Counted from the first letter of the stretch, positions 15,180 to 22,801 are shown. The stretch is 34,716 nt of DNA from Natronohydrobacter thiooxidans (GCF_001884735.1 NZ_MJAP01000039.1:1-34716), one strand, 5' to 3'. Notes: a model not told the origin generated them from the letters alone. Translations and numbers: made by a program.

Positions 15180-16555
15180 GCGCCCCCCGCTAGGGGCCCG
15201 AGCAGCGCCCAGGCGATGGCGAAATAGATCACCACCCCCACCAGATCCATGATCGAGGTGATGAGCGGTGCGGACATCGCCGCCGGGTCGGTACCAAGCC
15301 TGCGCGCCACAAATGGGGCGAGCGCGCCCAGTACGCCGCCCATGATGGTGACGCAAACCATCGTCAGCCAGATCACCCAGAGCACTTGCGGCGCGATTGT
15401 CTGGCCCAATGTCGCAAGCACCGCCATCAGACTGGCAACCACCAGCCCCAGCCCGGCAAGCACCGGAAGTTCCCGCCGGAGCACAAACCATATGTCCCGC
15501 GCGCGCAGATCCAGCTGGCCCAGTGCCATGGCGCGCAGGACCAGCGTCGCGGACTGGCTGCCGGTATTGCCGCCCATATCAATGATCGGGGCCACAAATG
15601 CTGCAAGGATCAGCATTTCCGCCAGAAGCGCCTCTTGCCCCGCGATATAGCCCGCCGTCACCACGCCAAAGACGCTCAGGATCGACAGCCACACCAGCCG
15701 CACGCGGAAAATCCGCCCGAGGCTGGAGCCGCGCATGTCCAGATCATCGCCCGCGAAGGCGCCCGTCGCACCGAAGCGCGCAAGCGTGGCCGCAGAGGCT
15801 GCGCGCCCGATATCCAGCGCATCGTCAATGGTGACGATGCCGACCAGCCGCTTGCCTGTCGTCAGGATCGGCAGGGCAAAGACGTCATAGGCGGCGATGC
15901 GTTCGGCAATATCGCGCAAGGGCTCATCCACCCGGCCAGAGGGCGCGTTGACCATCATCAGATCGGAAATCGAGCGCCGCTCATCGGCGAGGATCAGATC
16001 GCGCAGCGTGACCACGCCCTGCAGCTTGCGCTCGGCATCGACGACATAGGCGGTGTAGATCGTTTCTGTATCAGGGGCCTCGGCGCGCAGATGGGCAATC
16101 GCCTGCGCGACGGTCATCTCGGGCGCGAGCGTCGCGTAATCTGACGTCATCGCGGCCCCTGCGGTGCCTTCGGGATACGCGGCAAGACGGCGAATATCCT
16201 CGCGCTCGGCCTGCGCCAACGCGGGCAGCAACGTTGCGCGCTGGTCCGCTGACAGCGCTTTCCACAGATCAGCACGCTCGTCATGGCTCATATCGGTCAC
16301 GATCCGCGCGAAATCGGGGCGCGCGATATGGCGCGCAATCGCGATCTGGAAGCGCGGGCCGAAATAACCGAAAACCTTGCTTTGCTGCGCCGGCGTGAGC
16401 GCACGCATCAGTTTTGCGGCCTCGGATGGGGGCAGGCCGCCGACCTCATTGGCCAGATCCGCCGGGTGCAACTCGGCAAGCGCCTCGCGCAGGGTCAGCA
16501 AATCTCCCTGCGCGAGATGCGCGCGCAATGCGTCTTGCGACATGAGAACGGTCAT
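15176..16555 (-). CDS. mgtE: MgtE-family magnesium channel, full length
   Basis: A 459-residue protein of the normal family length. Residues 1-130 form the helical N domain (LREALAELHPADLANEVGGL and related repeats). Residues about 135-255 form two CBS domains (TAYVVDAERKLQGVVTLRDL and ILTTGKRLVGIVTIDDALDI). Residues about 285-459 form the membrane domain, with APIIDMGGNTGSQSATLVLRAMALG and the final SIMDLVGVVIYF carrying the conserved aspartate. It is a Mg2+-selective, Mg2+-gated uptake channel. The ATG at 16555 follows AGGAAAGGGGC and starts the N domain; upstream frame sequence is not conserved-looking. It lies 22 bases after the HisE-like gene. Confidence 0.93.
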   Translation of the reverse strand: MTVLMSQDALRAHLAQGDLLTLREALAELHPADLANEVGGLPPSEAAKLMRALTPAQQSKVFGYFGPRFQIAIARHIARPDFARIVTDMSHDERADLWKALSADQRATLLPALAQAEREDIRRLAAYPEGTAGAAMTSDYATLAPEMTVAQAIAHLRAEAPDTETIYTAYVVDAERKLQGVVTLRDLILADERRSISDLMMVNAPSGRVDEPLRDIAERIAAYDVFALPILTTGKRLVGIVTIDDALDIGRAASAATLARFGATGAFAGDDLDMRGSSLGRIFRVRLVWLSILSVFGVVTAGYIAGQEALLAEMLILAAFVAPIIDMGGNTGSQSATLVLRAMALGQLDLRARDIWFVLRRELPVLAGLGLVVASLMAVLATLGQTIAPQVLWVIWLTMVCVTIMGGVLGALAPFVARRLGTDPAAMSAPLITSIMDLVGVVIYFAIAWALLGPLAGGA

Positions 16556-16577
16556 GGCCTGCCCCTTTCCTGTGCGT

Positions 16578-17030
16578 TCAGCCAAAGGCCGTTGACAAGG
16601 ACACCGGCCCGATCCGGTCGCCCTTGCGATAGAGCGCGCAGGGCGTGGCGGGGGGTGTCTTGTGCTTGAGCAGCTTCTTTGCCGGGCCTTTCTTGGGCAG
16701 CTTTTCGGCAATCCCCAGCACTGCAATGCGCCGCGCCATTTCCGCGCGCACGTCGCCGGGCGTGATACCGCGGTCATGCCAGAGAACCGCCAGATGGTAG
16801 AGCAGATCGACGCTTTCAGCGATCAGCCCTTCGGGGTTGTCGGCCACGGCGTCCAGCGCGACTTCGGTGGCTTCTTCCACCAGCTTGCGGGCCTTCTTGG
16901 CGGTCGAGGCGGCTTTCAGTTTTGCAGTGCGCTCGGTAGGCGGGGCGTCGAGTTGGGTCATCAGCAGCTCGAGATGCCCGAAAATATCTGCCGGGCGGCC
17001 GAAACGTGGGTCAATTGCTTGCATCTTCAT
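16578..17030 (-). CDS. HisE-like (MazG-superfamily) nucleotide pyrophosphohydrolase
   Basis: A 150-residue protein with the all-alpha NTP pyrophosphohydrolase fold of phosphoribosyl-ATP diphosphatase. The metal-binding motif is visible as VEEATEV (residues 51-57) and AESVDLLYHLAVLW (71-84), with the terminal HisE pattern GDVRAEMARR. After residue 108 there is a lysine- and proline-rich tail (LPKKGPAKKLLKHK), not usual in HisE. The enzyme would cleave PRPP-ATP or another nucleotide, needing Mg or Mn. An ATG also lies at 17036, but the AGAGGA site fits the one at 17030. The gene sits with mgtE and not with his genes, suggesting a paralogue with a different role in cation-linked nucleotide turnover (inference). 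Confidence 0.82.
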   Translation of the reverse strand: MKMQAIDPRFGRPADIFGHLELLMTQLDAPPTERTAKLKAASTAKKARKLVEEATEVALDAVADNPEGLIAESVDLLYHLAVLWHDRGITPGDVRAEMARRIAVLGIAEKLPKKGPAKKLLKHKTPPATPCALYRKGDRIGPVSLSTAFG

Positions 17031-17046
17031 GGCCATATCCTCTGTC

Positions 17047-17469
17047 TCAGGGTGTTTTCGGGGAGAGAGAGTGCAGGGTCGCGCGCCCGCGCGGCCCTGC
17101 CTTGGCTTCGGTCGTGATGGATTGGCCCTCTGCATCAATGACGGGCAGACCCACTCGGGTTGCATTCGCAACCAGATCGGCCGTGTCATTGCCACCGGGT
17201 AGCGCCAGCAGCATATCGGGGCGCGAATCCTCCAGCATGAAGGCATTGCGGATTGCTTCGGCGCGCTTGCCAAGTTCCCGCCAATTCGCAGGGTAGCGCA
17301 GGACATGCAGCCGCATTTCGCGCGCCCAGTCCTCGGCAGTTATGCCAAGCGCGCCATTGCCCCCGTGGATCAGCACAGTGACAGGGCGCAGCGTATGGGC
17401 ACGCGAAAGCGCGCGGCGGATCAGGGTGACATCATCGAGATGCCGCCCTCCGGCGATGATCAGACGCAT
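17047..17469 (-). CDS. DUF2493 (SLOG-like) protein
   Basis: A 140-residue Rossmann-like protein. The N-terminus MRLIIAGGRHLDD, the central VTVLIHGGNGALG and MLLALPGGNDTADLVANATRVGLPV match DUF2493 proteins (YspA_SRK-Fam-like members of the SLOG superfamily), which are proposed to bind or process nucleotide-type ligands. The start at the ATG 17469 has GGGAG 8 bases upstream; a GTG at 17478 lies too close to that site. The gene ends 16 bases before the HisE-like start. The pairing of a SLOG-like protein with a HisE-like hydrolase suggests shared nucleotide chemistry, but the ligand is unknown. Confidence 0.82.
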   Translation of the reverse strand: MRLIIAGGRHLDDVTLIRRALSRAHTLRPVTVLIHGGNGALGITAEDWAREMRLHVLRYPANWRELGKRAEAIRNAFMLEDSRPDMLLALPGGNDTADLVANATRVGLPVIDAEGQSITTEAKAGPRGRATLHSLSPKTP

Positions 17470-17502
17470 AAGATACACTCCCGACGCAGGCGCGTGCAGG
17501 CC

Positions 17503-17697
17503 TCAGCCCGCGCGCAGCCGGGCTTGCTGGGCGAGAAGTGCGCAAAGGGGGGTATCCAATGCGTCGGGCTGTGTGGGCGTGGCGGTCAGCCAATGCTGCA
17601 CCAGTCGGCCTGTGCGCGCATCACGCAGCCAGCAGGCAACAGGGGTGCGGCGCGCGGATGCGCCGGGTGGGGCCATATGGGCGAAGTGAAAGGTCAT
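17503..17697 (-). CDS. 64-residue hypothetical protein, first gene of the cation cluster
   Basis: A small protein starting MTFHFAHMAPPGASARRTPVACW, of unknown family, without signal peptide or membrane helix. A strong GGAGG ribosome-binding site lies 7 bases before the ATG at 17697, and the stop is 33 bases before the DUF2493 start. The middle segment (ACWLRDARTGRLVQHWLTA) resembles a small beta-hairpin found in short accessory proteins, but nothing more can be said. Position and ribosome-binding site make it a likely real gene and the first of the minus-strand cluster. Confidence 0.65.
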   Translation of the reverse strand: MTFHFAHMAPPGASARRTPVACWLRDARTGRLVQHWLTATPTQPDALDTPLCALLAQQARLRAG

Positions 17698-18154
17698 TGT
17701 CGTGCCTCCGTCCAGCCGCGCCGTTCTGGAAGCACAGGGGCTGCTTTACATACGCAGGCCCCAAAGCCGCAGACAGGCCGGGTGGTCTGAATTTGTCCGG
17801 AAGGTCTGGCGGCTGCGCAGCATTTCGCAAAACACAGAGGCCAGACCGCTACTAGAGCAACTGTCCATGGGTCTCTCTGGTTGATACATGAAAATGGCCG
17901 CGACATTCGCAGCGAGTTGTCGGTAACGTCATCGCTTCACGAAGTCAACAGCCTCGCATCAACGAAGTAGCGCTACGCGGCGCAAACGGGATGCACGATG
18001 GATGAGATGGGTTCTCATGGCAACTCTCTGTCTATATCAATGACCATCCACAGCCAAACCTACAACTGTTCCAAATATCGCAAAGCAAGATCGGTGACCG
18101 TCTTCTTTGCCCAGGATGCTGCGCATGCAATGCTGCAAAATCACAGGCGGCTCT
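17698..18154. other. intergenic region upstream of the cation cluster
   Basis: About 450 bases without a supported gene. The promoter of the minus-strand cation cluster should lie here. A TTGACT hexamer is present on the minus strand near 17940, but no convincing -10 follows. No resemblance to known riboswitches such as M-box or ykoK leaders was seen. Confidence 0.4.
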
Positions 18155-18291
18155 CCGCCCTCTACGTCGGTCCTAGGCTGAACACACTTCGCGAGACCTG
18201 CCGCCGTTGAACAAGTCAAACGTGGCGCGCTACAGACCATGCGAGCGGCCGCTTCGGTGAAATGTGGCAATGCGCCTGGTTGCCACGGCTT

Positions 18292-18612
18292 TCAGCCGAT
18301 GGCCATGTCCTCTGCGGTTTTGCCCGCTTCCAACGCCTCCACGAACCACTGCGGTTTGCGCCCCCGGCCGGACCAGGTGAGTGCCGGGTTCTCAGGGTGG
18401 CGGTATTTCGGCGCGACGGGTGCGCGTTTGGGTTTGGCATCACTGTCGACCAGTTCGGCCAGCGAATAGCCGAGCTCCCTGGCGAATGCTTCCACCTTGG
18501 CGCGGGCCTCTGCCTTCTGCCGGTCCTCATAGGTGGTGATCGCCTTGGCGATGTCCTTGTGCAAATTGCGCAGCTCCGTGAGCGACAGCGCCTCGAGATC
18601 GAAATCAGCCAT
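18292..18612 (-). CDS. H-NS family (HvrA-like) nucleoid-associated protein
   Basis: A 106-residue H-NS-family protein. Residues 1-50 form a coiled-coil oligomerisation region (LTELRNLHKDIAKAITTYED onward). The C-terminal DNA-binding domain is marked by YRHPENPALTWSGRGRKPQWF (about 80-100), containing the W-GRGR-P-W core that inserts into the minor groove of AT-rich DNA. In Rhodobacter, HvrA-type proteins act as regulators; plasmid copies often silence newly acquired genes. It is divergent from ssb with a leader of about 430 bases between them. A second copy, 107 residues with a different last residue set (AIDL instead of AIG) and a few substitutions, is at 33816-34139. Confidence 0.92.
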   Translation of the reverse strand: MADFDLEALSLTELRNLHKDIAKAITTYEDRQKAEARAKVEAFARELGYSLAELVDSDAKPKRAPVAPKYRHPENPALTWSGRGRKPQWFVEALEAGKTAEDMAIG

Positions 18613-19043
18613 GCGGTGCTTTCCGTGTCCTGAATGATCCTGCAAGGTAGCCTGTATCGGCATGGCCCCGCAACTCCCGGCGGGCGAGGGCAGGGGTGGC
18701 GGAAATCTGTGATCTGCTGGCTCTGCTGCCAAGACCGTGCCGGGCTTGGGTCCTGACAGGCCATGTTGGCAAGATGACAGGGTCTGGCATGGGCTCCCCG
18801 CGCATCTCTGTCTCCTGGGCCATCCCTTCGACTGACAATCCCCTAATCCCGTTCGGGCTCTCACGCGCAACCCCGCGTCAGACCGGGCCGTGTTGGCCGC
18901 CTGTGGCGTCCTGCCCGCTCCACCCCGGTCCTTTGGGGGTTTCCGGTGTCCATGCTGTCCACCGTGCACGCATCACCCGACGGGCTTTTTCAGGGGTTGC
19001 CTTCGGGACGGTCCCGAAGACAGGACACAGAAGGAAGCTTACC
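18613..19043 (+). promoter_or_regulatory. divergent hns-ssb leader with a 19-base palindrome
   Basis: This 431-base non-coding leader is conserved in both copies of the repeat. Close to ssb (19001-19019) it has a perfect palindrome, CTTCGGGAC-G-GTCCCGAAG, ending 24 bases before the ssb start, and it is retained unchanged in copy 2 at 34525-34543. A pyrimidine-rich CGGGCTTTTT segment lies just upstream. The palindrome could be an operator or a short RNA hairpin. Open frames here are unsupported. Confidence 0.6.
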
Positions 19044-19448
19044 ATGCAGAACATCGTCATCCTCGCCGGCAACATTGGCCAGAAACCCGAAGCCCGCACC
19101 ACCCAGGGCGGCACCAAGATCACTAATTTCAGCCTCGCCACCTCCCGCCCCCGCCTCTCGGAAGGTCGCGTGCTGCGCGATGAGAACGGCTACCGGGTCA
19201 TGGACACCGAATGGCACCGCATCACCTGCTTCAACGGTCTGGGCAAGACGGTCGCGGAGCATTGCGAAAAGGGCATGAAGGTGCTCGTCCATGGCCGCAT
19301 CCACTACACGAAATGGACCGATGCGGCAGGCAACGACCGCTACGGCTGCGAGATCATCGCCGAGAAGGTCGACTTCCTGAGCCGCCCGAAATCGGCCGAG
19401 AGTGAAAACCCCGAACTGGTCGACCGCGACGACGAGATCCCGTTCTGA
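19044..19448 (+). CDS. ssb: single-stranded DNA-binding protein, plasmid type
   Basis: A 134-residue protein with one OB-fold domain (about residues 1-112; MQNIVILAGNIGQKPEARTT, TEWHRITCFNGLGKTVAEHC, VLVHGRIHYTKWTDAAGNDR) and a short acidic tail ending DRDDEIPF, the partner-binding tip of SSB. The tail is much shorter than in chromosomal SSB, as in plasmid-borne relatives. SSB protects single-stranded DNA during replication, repair and conjugation and would work with the T4SS-linked transfer. The ATG at 19044 follows AAGGAAG; the open frame upstream is not conserved protein. A hairpin follows at 19471-19492. Confidence 0.95.
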   Translation: MQNIVILAGNIGQKPEARTTQGGTKITNFSLATSRPRLSEGRVLRDENGYRVMDTEWHRITCFNGLGKTVAEHCEKGMKVLVHGRIHYTKWTDAAGNDRYGCEIIAEKVDFLSRPKSAESENPELVDRDDEIPF

Positions 19449-19470
19449 GGAACGGGGTCTCCCCCTCGGG

Positions 19471-19492
19471 CCCGGCGGGGAAACCCGCCGGG
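19471..19492 (+). terminator. GC-rich hairpin after ssb
   Basis: A perfect 9-base stem (CCCGGCGGG with CCCGCCGGG) with a GAAA tetraloop lies 22 bases after the ssb stop. It is followed by only two T residues, so it may act as an intrinsic terminator of modest strength. It also separates ssb from the convergent regulator gene. Confidence 0.6.
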
Positions 19493-19540
19493 TTCGCTGC
19501 AGCAGCCCATTCGGTGAATGGCAGCGCGGCACCTGGCAAA

Positions 19541-20269
19541 TTATCCGGTACGCTTCAGCACTTCGCTATAGGGGCAGACATCCTCCTCGAACGGGACGTG
19601 ACGGCGGCGAAACCTCGTTCCGGCAACGGTTTCTGAATTGCTGATCCGGTCCATCCGGAAATGGCGAAAGCCCTCGCGCTCTGGGTCCCAGCCGACAAGA
19701 TACCAAAGCGGTGGCAGGATCAGCATGGCCTGCGGTTCGACCTCGCGCTGGGTGCGCTGACCTTTCGCATCGCGATAGGCAAAGCGGATAAATTCGCGCT
19801 GAAGAAATGCCGTCTCGAATGTTGGAAGCAGGCCGCGGTCAATCTTGCCCATGTCTGACAGGTTCTGAAGCGGAGAAAGCTGACCAATATGCAACCGTTC
19901 GAGAAGTGCGCGGAGGTCCTTGACCCTGTCGGCAGGCAACGACTTCTCGATCTTGGCCAATCCGGTATCCGCAAGCTCTGAGAATGGCAGGTTTCCAGCG
20001 GCTCGCATCGCTGCGACGCTGATCAGCAGGGCAAAGACCTCGGGAACAGAGAGACTGATGGTAGTCCGTATCGATTGCGGATCAAGCTGCAGCCCGCCGC
20101 CGCGACCGACATCGGAATGGATGACATAGCCCTCATCCCTGAGAGAGCTGAGGTCACGCAATATGGTGCGGCGCGAGGTGCCGACCTCTTCGGCCAGCGC
20201 CTGGATTGTGGATGTCCCGTTGCGTCGGAGCATGCGGATGATGGCGTCTTGTCTGATGCGACTTTTCAT
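19541..20269 (-). CDS. HTH-WYL (YafY/DeoR-like) transcriptional regulator
   Basis: A 242-residue regulator. Residues 1-55 form an HTH_11 winged helix (QDAIIRMLRRNGTSTIQALA, then TSRRTILRDLSSLRDEGY). The following DVGRGGGLQL is the usual wing. Residues about 140-225 form a WYL domain (REFIRFAYRDAKGQR and LPPLWYLVGWDPEREGFRHFRMDRI). WYL domains sense ligands, often nucleic acids or nucleotides, and control stress or phage-related genes. The gene is divergent from ridA, with a perfect 7-7-7 inverted repeat 4 bases upstream of its start, pointing to autoregulation and control of ridA. It lies between ssb and the DUF932 gene, where it appears inserted as a cassette. Confidence 0.9.
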   Translation of the reverse strand: MKSRIRQDAIIRMLRRNGTSTIQALAEEVGTSRRTILRDLSSLRDEGYVIHSDVGRGGGLQLDPQSIRTTISLSVPEVFALLISVAAMRAAGNLPFSELADTGLAKIEKSLPADRVKDLRALLERLHIGQLSPLQNLSDMGKIDRGLLPTFETAFLQREFIRFAYRDAKGQRTQREVEPQAMLILPPLWYLVGWDPEREGFRHFRMDRISNSETVAGTRFRRRHVPFEEDVCPYSEVLKRTG

Positions 20270-20273
20270 GAGC

Positions 20274-20294
20274 TCACCTTAGCACAAAAGGTGA
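20274..20294. promoter_or_regulatory. candidate operator of the WYL regulator
   Basis: A perfect inverted repeat, TCACCTT-7-AAGGTGA, lies in the 87-base divergent spacer between the WYL regulator (start 20269) and ridA (start 20357). Its location fits an operator controlling both genes. A TTGGCA hexamer at 20301-20306 could be the -35 of ridA, with a weak T-rich -10 near 20325. Confidence 0.7.
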
Positions 20295-20356
20295 CGGTTT
20301 TTGGCACCGTTCTGTTCTACGCGTGTTTTATCAACGCAAAACAGGAGACTTGCGAG

Positions 20357-20752
20357 ATGGAGCGTAAAGCCGTGAATCCTTGGGATTGGTCGATAAAGCT
20401 GGGCTACAATCAGGCTGAGATCATCACTGGCGCCAGTCGCCAGGTGATCTGTGCGGGCCAGACCAGTGTCGACAGTGAAGGTGCCCCGCAGCATCCCGGC
20501 GATATGCGGGCTCAGGTTGGTCTTGCCATCGATAATCTCGAAGCTGTCCTCAAGGAAGCTGGCATGGACCTGAGCAATGTCGTGAGGCTTGGCGTTTATG
20601 CAACCGATGTCGATGAGGCGCTTAAGAACTTTGATCTACTGGGGGTGCGATTTGGCCCGCATCAGGTGGCCCCACCGATGACTCTTCTGGGTGTGACGCG
20701 TCTCGCGATCCCCGGACTGCTCTTCGAGATAGAAGCGACGGCGCTTGCCTGA
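20357..20752 (+). CDS. RidA-family (YjgF/UK114) enamine/imine deaminase
   Basis: A 131-residue RidA-family protein. RidA hydrolyses reactive 2-aminoacrylate and other enamines or imines to keto acids and ammonia, protecting PLP enzymes. Conserved features are GASRQVICAGQTSVDSEG near the N-terminus, DLSNVVRLGVYATDVDEALK in the middle and the catalytic-arginine segment GVTRLAIPGLLFEIEATA (Arg115). An ACAGGAG ribosome-binding site precedes the ATG at 20357; the frame remains open upstream through the operator, but that part is not conserved. It is divergently paired with a WYL regulator. Subgroup members can have other substrates, so the exact role is open. Confidence 0.9.
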   Translation: MERKAVNPWDWSIKLGYNQAEIITGASRQVICAGQTSVDSEGAPQHPGDMRAQVGLAIDNLEAVLKEAGMDLSNVVRLGVYATDVDEALKNFDLLGVRFGPHQVAPPMTLLGVTRLAIPGLLFEIEATALA

Positions 20753-20888
20753 GAAGGAGTTGCGAATAGCCGACTCCACTCCGTGAATGTCCTGCCTGAT
20801 ATTTGAGAGATAGAGAAGGGTTGGTTGCTTTCGCGACAGGTTGAAGGCTGGGAGAGTGGCTCCCGGTGCCTGTCACGGAGGAATACCG

Positions 20889-21737
20889 ATGGGCGTTGTG
20901 GAAGTTCTGGATCCGGTTGCACCGGCGCGGGCAGGTGGCTGGAAAGTGGATGTGAGCCGGGGTGAGCGGAACGGGCGGGTGTCGTCCGAATGGTTTAACC
21001 GGCCGGATGATGAGCGGTATCTGTCGCTCGATGATCTTTGGGCCAATGTGAAGGGCCGCTCTGAGCGCAGCCGGAGCCGGGTCGTGCAAACGGCGGATAT
21101 CCGGGTCGAGGCCGCGCGCGACAACCCCGAGCGGCTACACCTGATGCTGCCGAAAGCGCATGAACCTGTTGCGCCCACGCACTGGGCCTTTGGCCAGCTT
21201 GCCAGCATCGTTGGCGCGCCGGCCTCCTACCTGCGGCAGCTGCCTGCGCCGCTGGCGGGGATCAACCTGCAATACGGCCTGACCAACCACCGCGCCGAAC
21301 AGGTGAAGACCTTCGAGACGGAAGACGGCCGCACCGAACTGCGCGCGGTGACCGGCCCCGATTATGGCCGCATTCATGACTTTGAGCTGGTCGAGGCGGT
21401 GCAGCGCATCGCGGGCAATGGCACGGGCGATACGCGCTGGAAGGTGCCGGGCGTGCTCGACTGGTCGACCGGGGTCTACAACCCCGATGTCGAGATCAGC
21501 CGTGACACGACCACGCTCTACGCCTCGGACCGCGACGTCTTTCTTTTCCTGGTCGATGATCGCAACCCGATCGAGGCGGGCAAGTTGCCGGACGGCTCCC
21601 CCGATCTCTACTTCCGGGGCTTCTACTGCTGGAACTCCGAGGTGGGCGCGAAAACCCTCGGCATGGCGAGCTTCTACCTGCGGGCCGTGTGCCAGAACCG
21701 CAACCTCTGGGTGCGCCGTGTCGGCGCGATCAATTGA
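20889..21737 (+). CDS. DUF932 plasmid protein, C-terminally truncated
   Basis: A 282-residue DUF932 protein, a family common on plasmids and phages and related to anti-restriction-type accessory genes, function unproven. Recognisable parts include EWFNRPDDERYLSLDDLW, the central LRAVTGPDYGRIHDFELVEA, DRDVFLFLVDD and YFRGFYCWNSEVGAKTLG. It ends abruptly after VCQNRNLW with an unrelated VRRVGAIN, where family members normally continue for about 70 or more residues. The break lies about 185 bases before the left end of an IS21 element, so rearrangement near the element probably removed the C-terminus. The GTG-rich frame begins at the ATG 20889 after CGGAGG. Confidence 0.82.
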   Translation: MGVVEVLDPVAPARAGGWKVDVSRGERNGRVSSEWFNRPDDERYLSLDDLWANVKGRSERSRSRVVQTADIRVEAARDNPERLHLMLPKAHEPVAPTHWAFGQLASIVGAPASYLRQLPAPLAGINLQYGLTNHRAEQVKTFETEDGRTELRAVTGPDYGRIHDFELVEAVQRIAGNGTGDTRWKVPGVLDWSTGVYNPDVEISRDTTTLYASDRDVFLFLVDDRNPIEAGKLPDGSPDLYFRGFYCWNSEVGAKTLGMASFYLRAVCQNRNLWVRRVGAIN

Positions 21738-21999
21738 GTGAAGGAGACTTCTCAGGAAACCAAGAATAGCCTGATGCCCACCCGACTTACCTTGGCCAGA
21801 AATGGCTGCGACCGGGAAACCGGCTGGGGACAATAGCATGTCGGGAAAAGGCGTCATCCGGGCCGAAACCACTGTGGGCTATCGGGACGTCAGGGCAAGT
21901 GCGGATTTCAGAAATACCGGACAGGGATTTCACTAAATCCCGGACAGCCGTTTCAGTAATTCCCGGACAGCGGGGTGGTAGCTGATCCTTGCGCTGCGT

Positions 22000-22782
22000 T
22001 CATTGATCGTGAGAGATGATTTCGGCGTTTTCAGTCGTTGTCAATTCTGGCTTTGTGCTTTTCCGGCGCATGCTGTCACCTTTCAGTTCAATACGGTGGG
22101 CATTGTGGATGATGCGGTCGAGAATGGCGTCTGCGATGGTGGGCTCGCCGATCATCTGATGCCAGCCTGAGACGGGCAGCTGCGCGGTGATGATGGTCGA
22201 TCGGCGTTGATAGCGTTCCTCGAAGAGTTCGAGCAGATCGAGGCGTTGCTGATCTGTCAGGCTATGGGTGCCCCAGTCATCGAGCACGAGGAGTTGCACG
22301 CGGGCGAGCTTGTCGATCAGCTTGGGAAACCGCCCGTCGAGGCGGGCTGTGGCCAGGTCTTCAAAGAGCCGCGGCATGCGGGCATAGGCCACGGAATAAT
22401 CCATGCGCGCGGCTTGATGGGCGAATGCACAGGCCAGCCATGTCTTTCCCGTGCCTGTTTGGCCCGTAAGAATGATCTGTTCATGCGCTTTGAGCCACCC
22501 GCCCTGACCCAGTGAGAGGATCTGTCGGCGATCAAGGCCACGGGTGGCGGAGAAGTTGATGTCTTCTATGCAAGCATTTGGAAATCGCATTTTGGCGTTT
22601 CTCAGTCTGTTGGCAAAGCGCTTGTCAGCGCGATGTGCGACCTCGCGATCGAGCATCATGCCCAGCCATTCATTGCGATCCAGCGCCTCGCCGGGATCCT
22701 GTTCGGCGAGAGTGTGCCAAGCGGCAGCCATGCCGTTCAGGTCAAGGCTGGCCATTTGCTCAAGGGTGGGATGAGTCAGCAT
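22000..22782 (-). CDS. istB: IS21 transposition helper ATPase IstB
   Basis: A 260-residue DnaA/DnaC-like AAA+ ATPase that helps the IstA transposase choose and deform target DNA. Walker A is ILTGQTGTGKTWLACAFA, Walker B is LLVLDDWG, and the C-terminus includes RSTIITAQLPVSGWHQMIGEPTIADAILDRI with the arginine finger region. The ATG at 22782 follows AAGGACC and begins MLTHPTLEQM. It lies 19 bases after istA. The gene is intact and of normal length, so the element may still be active. Confidence 0.95.
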   Translation of the reverse strand: MLTHPTLEQMASLDLNGMAAAWHTLAEQDPGEALDRNEWLGMMLDREVAHRADKRFANRLRNAKMRFPNACIEDINFSATRGLDRRQILSLGQGGWLKAHEQIILTGQTGTGKTWLACAFAHQAARMDYSVAYARMPRLFEDLATARLDGRFPKLIDKLARVQLLVLDDWGTHSLTDQQRLDLLELFEERYQRRSTIITAQLPVSGWHQMIGEPTIADAILDRIIHNAHRIELKGDSMRRKSTKPELTTTENAEIISHDQ

Positions 22783-22801
22783 CTTTGGTCCTTTTTTGCT
22801 G

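Larger units (their letters stand above)
18155..19190 (+). repeat. 1-kb direct repeat, copy 1 (hns-ssb block)
   Basis: This segment aligns over its whole length, in the same orientation, with 33681-34716. It covers the 3' flank of the H-NS-like gene, the whole gene, the divergent leader and the first third of ssb. The copies are clearly homologous with scattered substitutions and a few indels (roughly nine in ten bases alike by eye). The repeat may extend further, because copy 2 runs off the window end. Confidence 0.95.

Noticed and set aside
17698..18154. Mg-sensing riboswitch before the cation cluster
   Set aside because: No M-box or similar conserved blocks were recognised in the leader.
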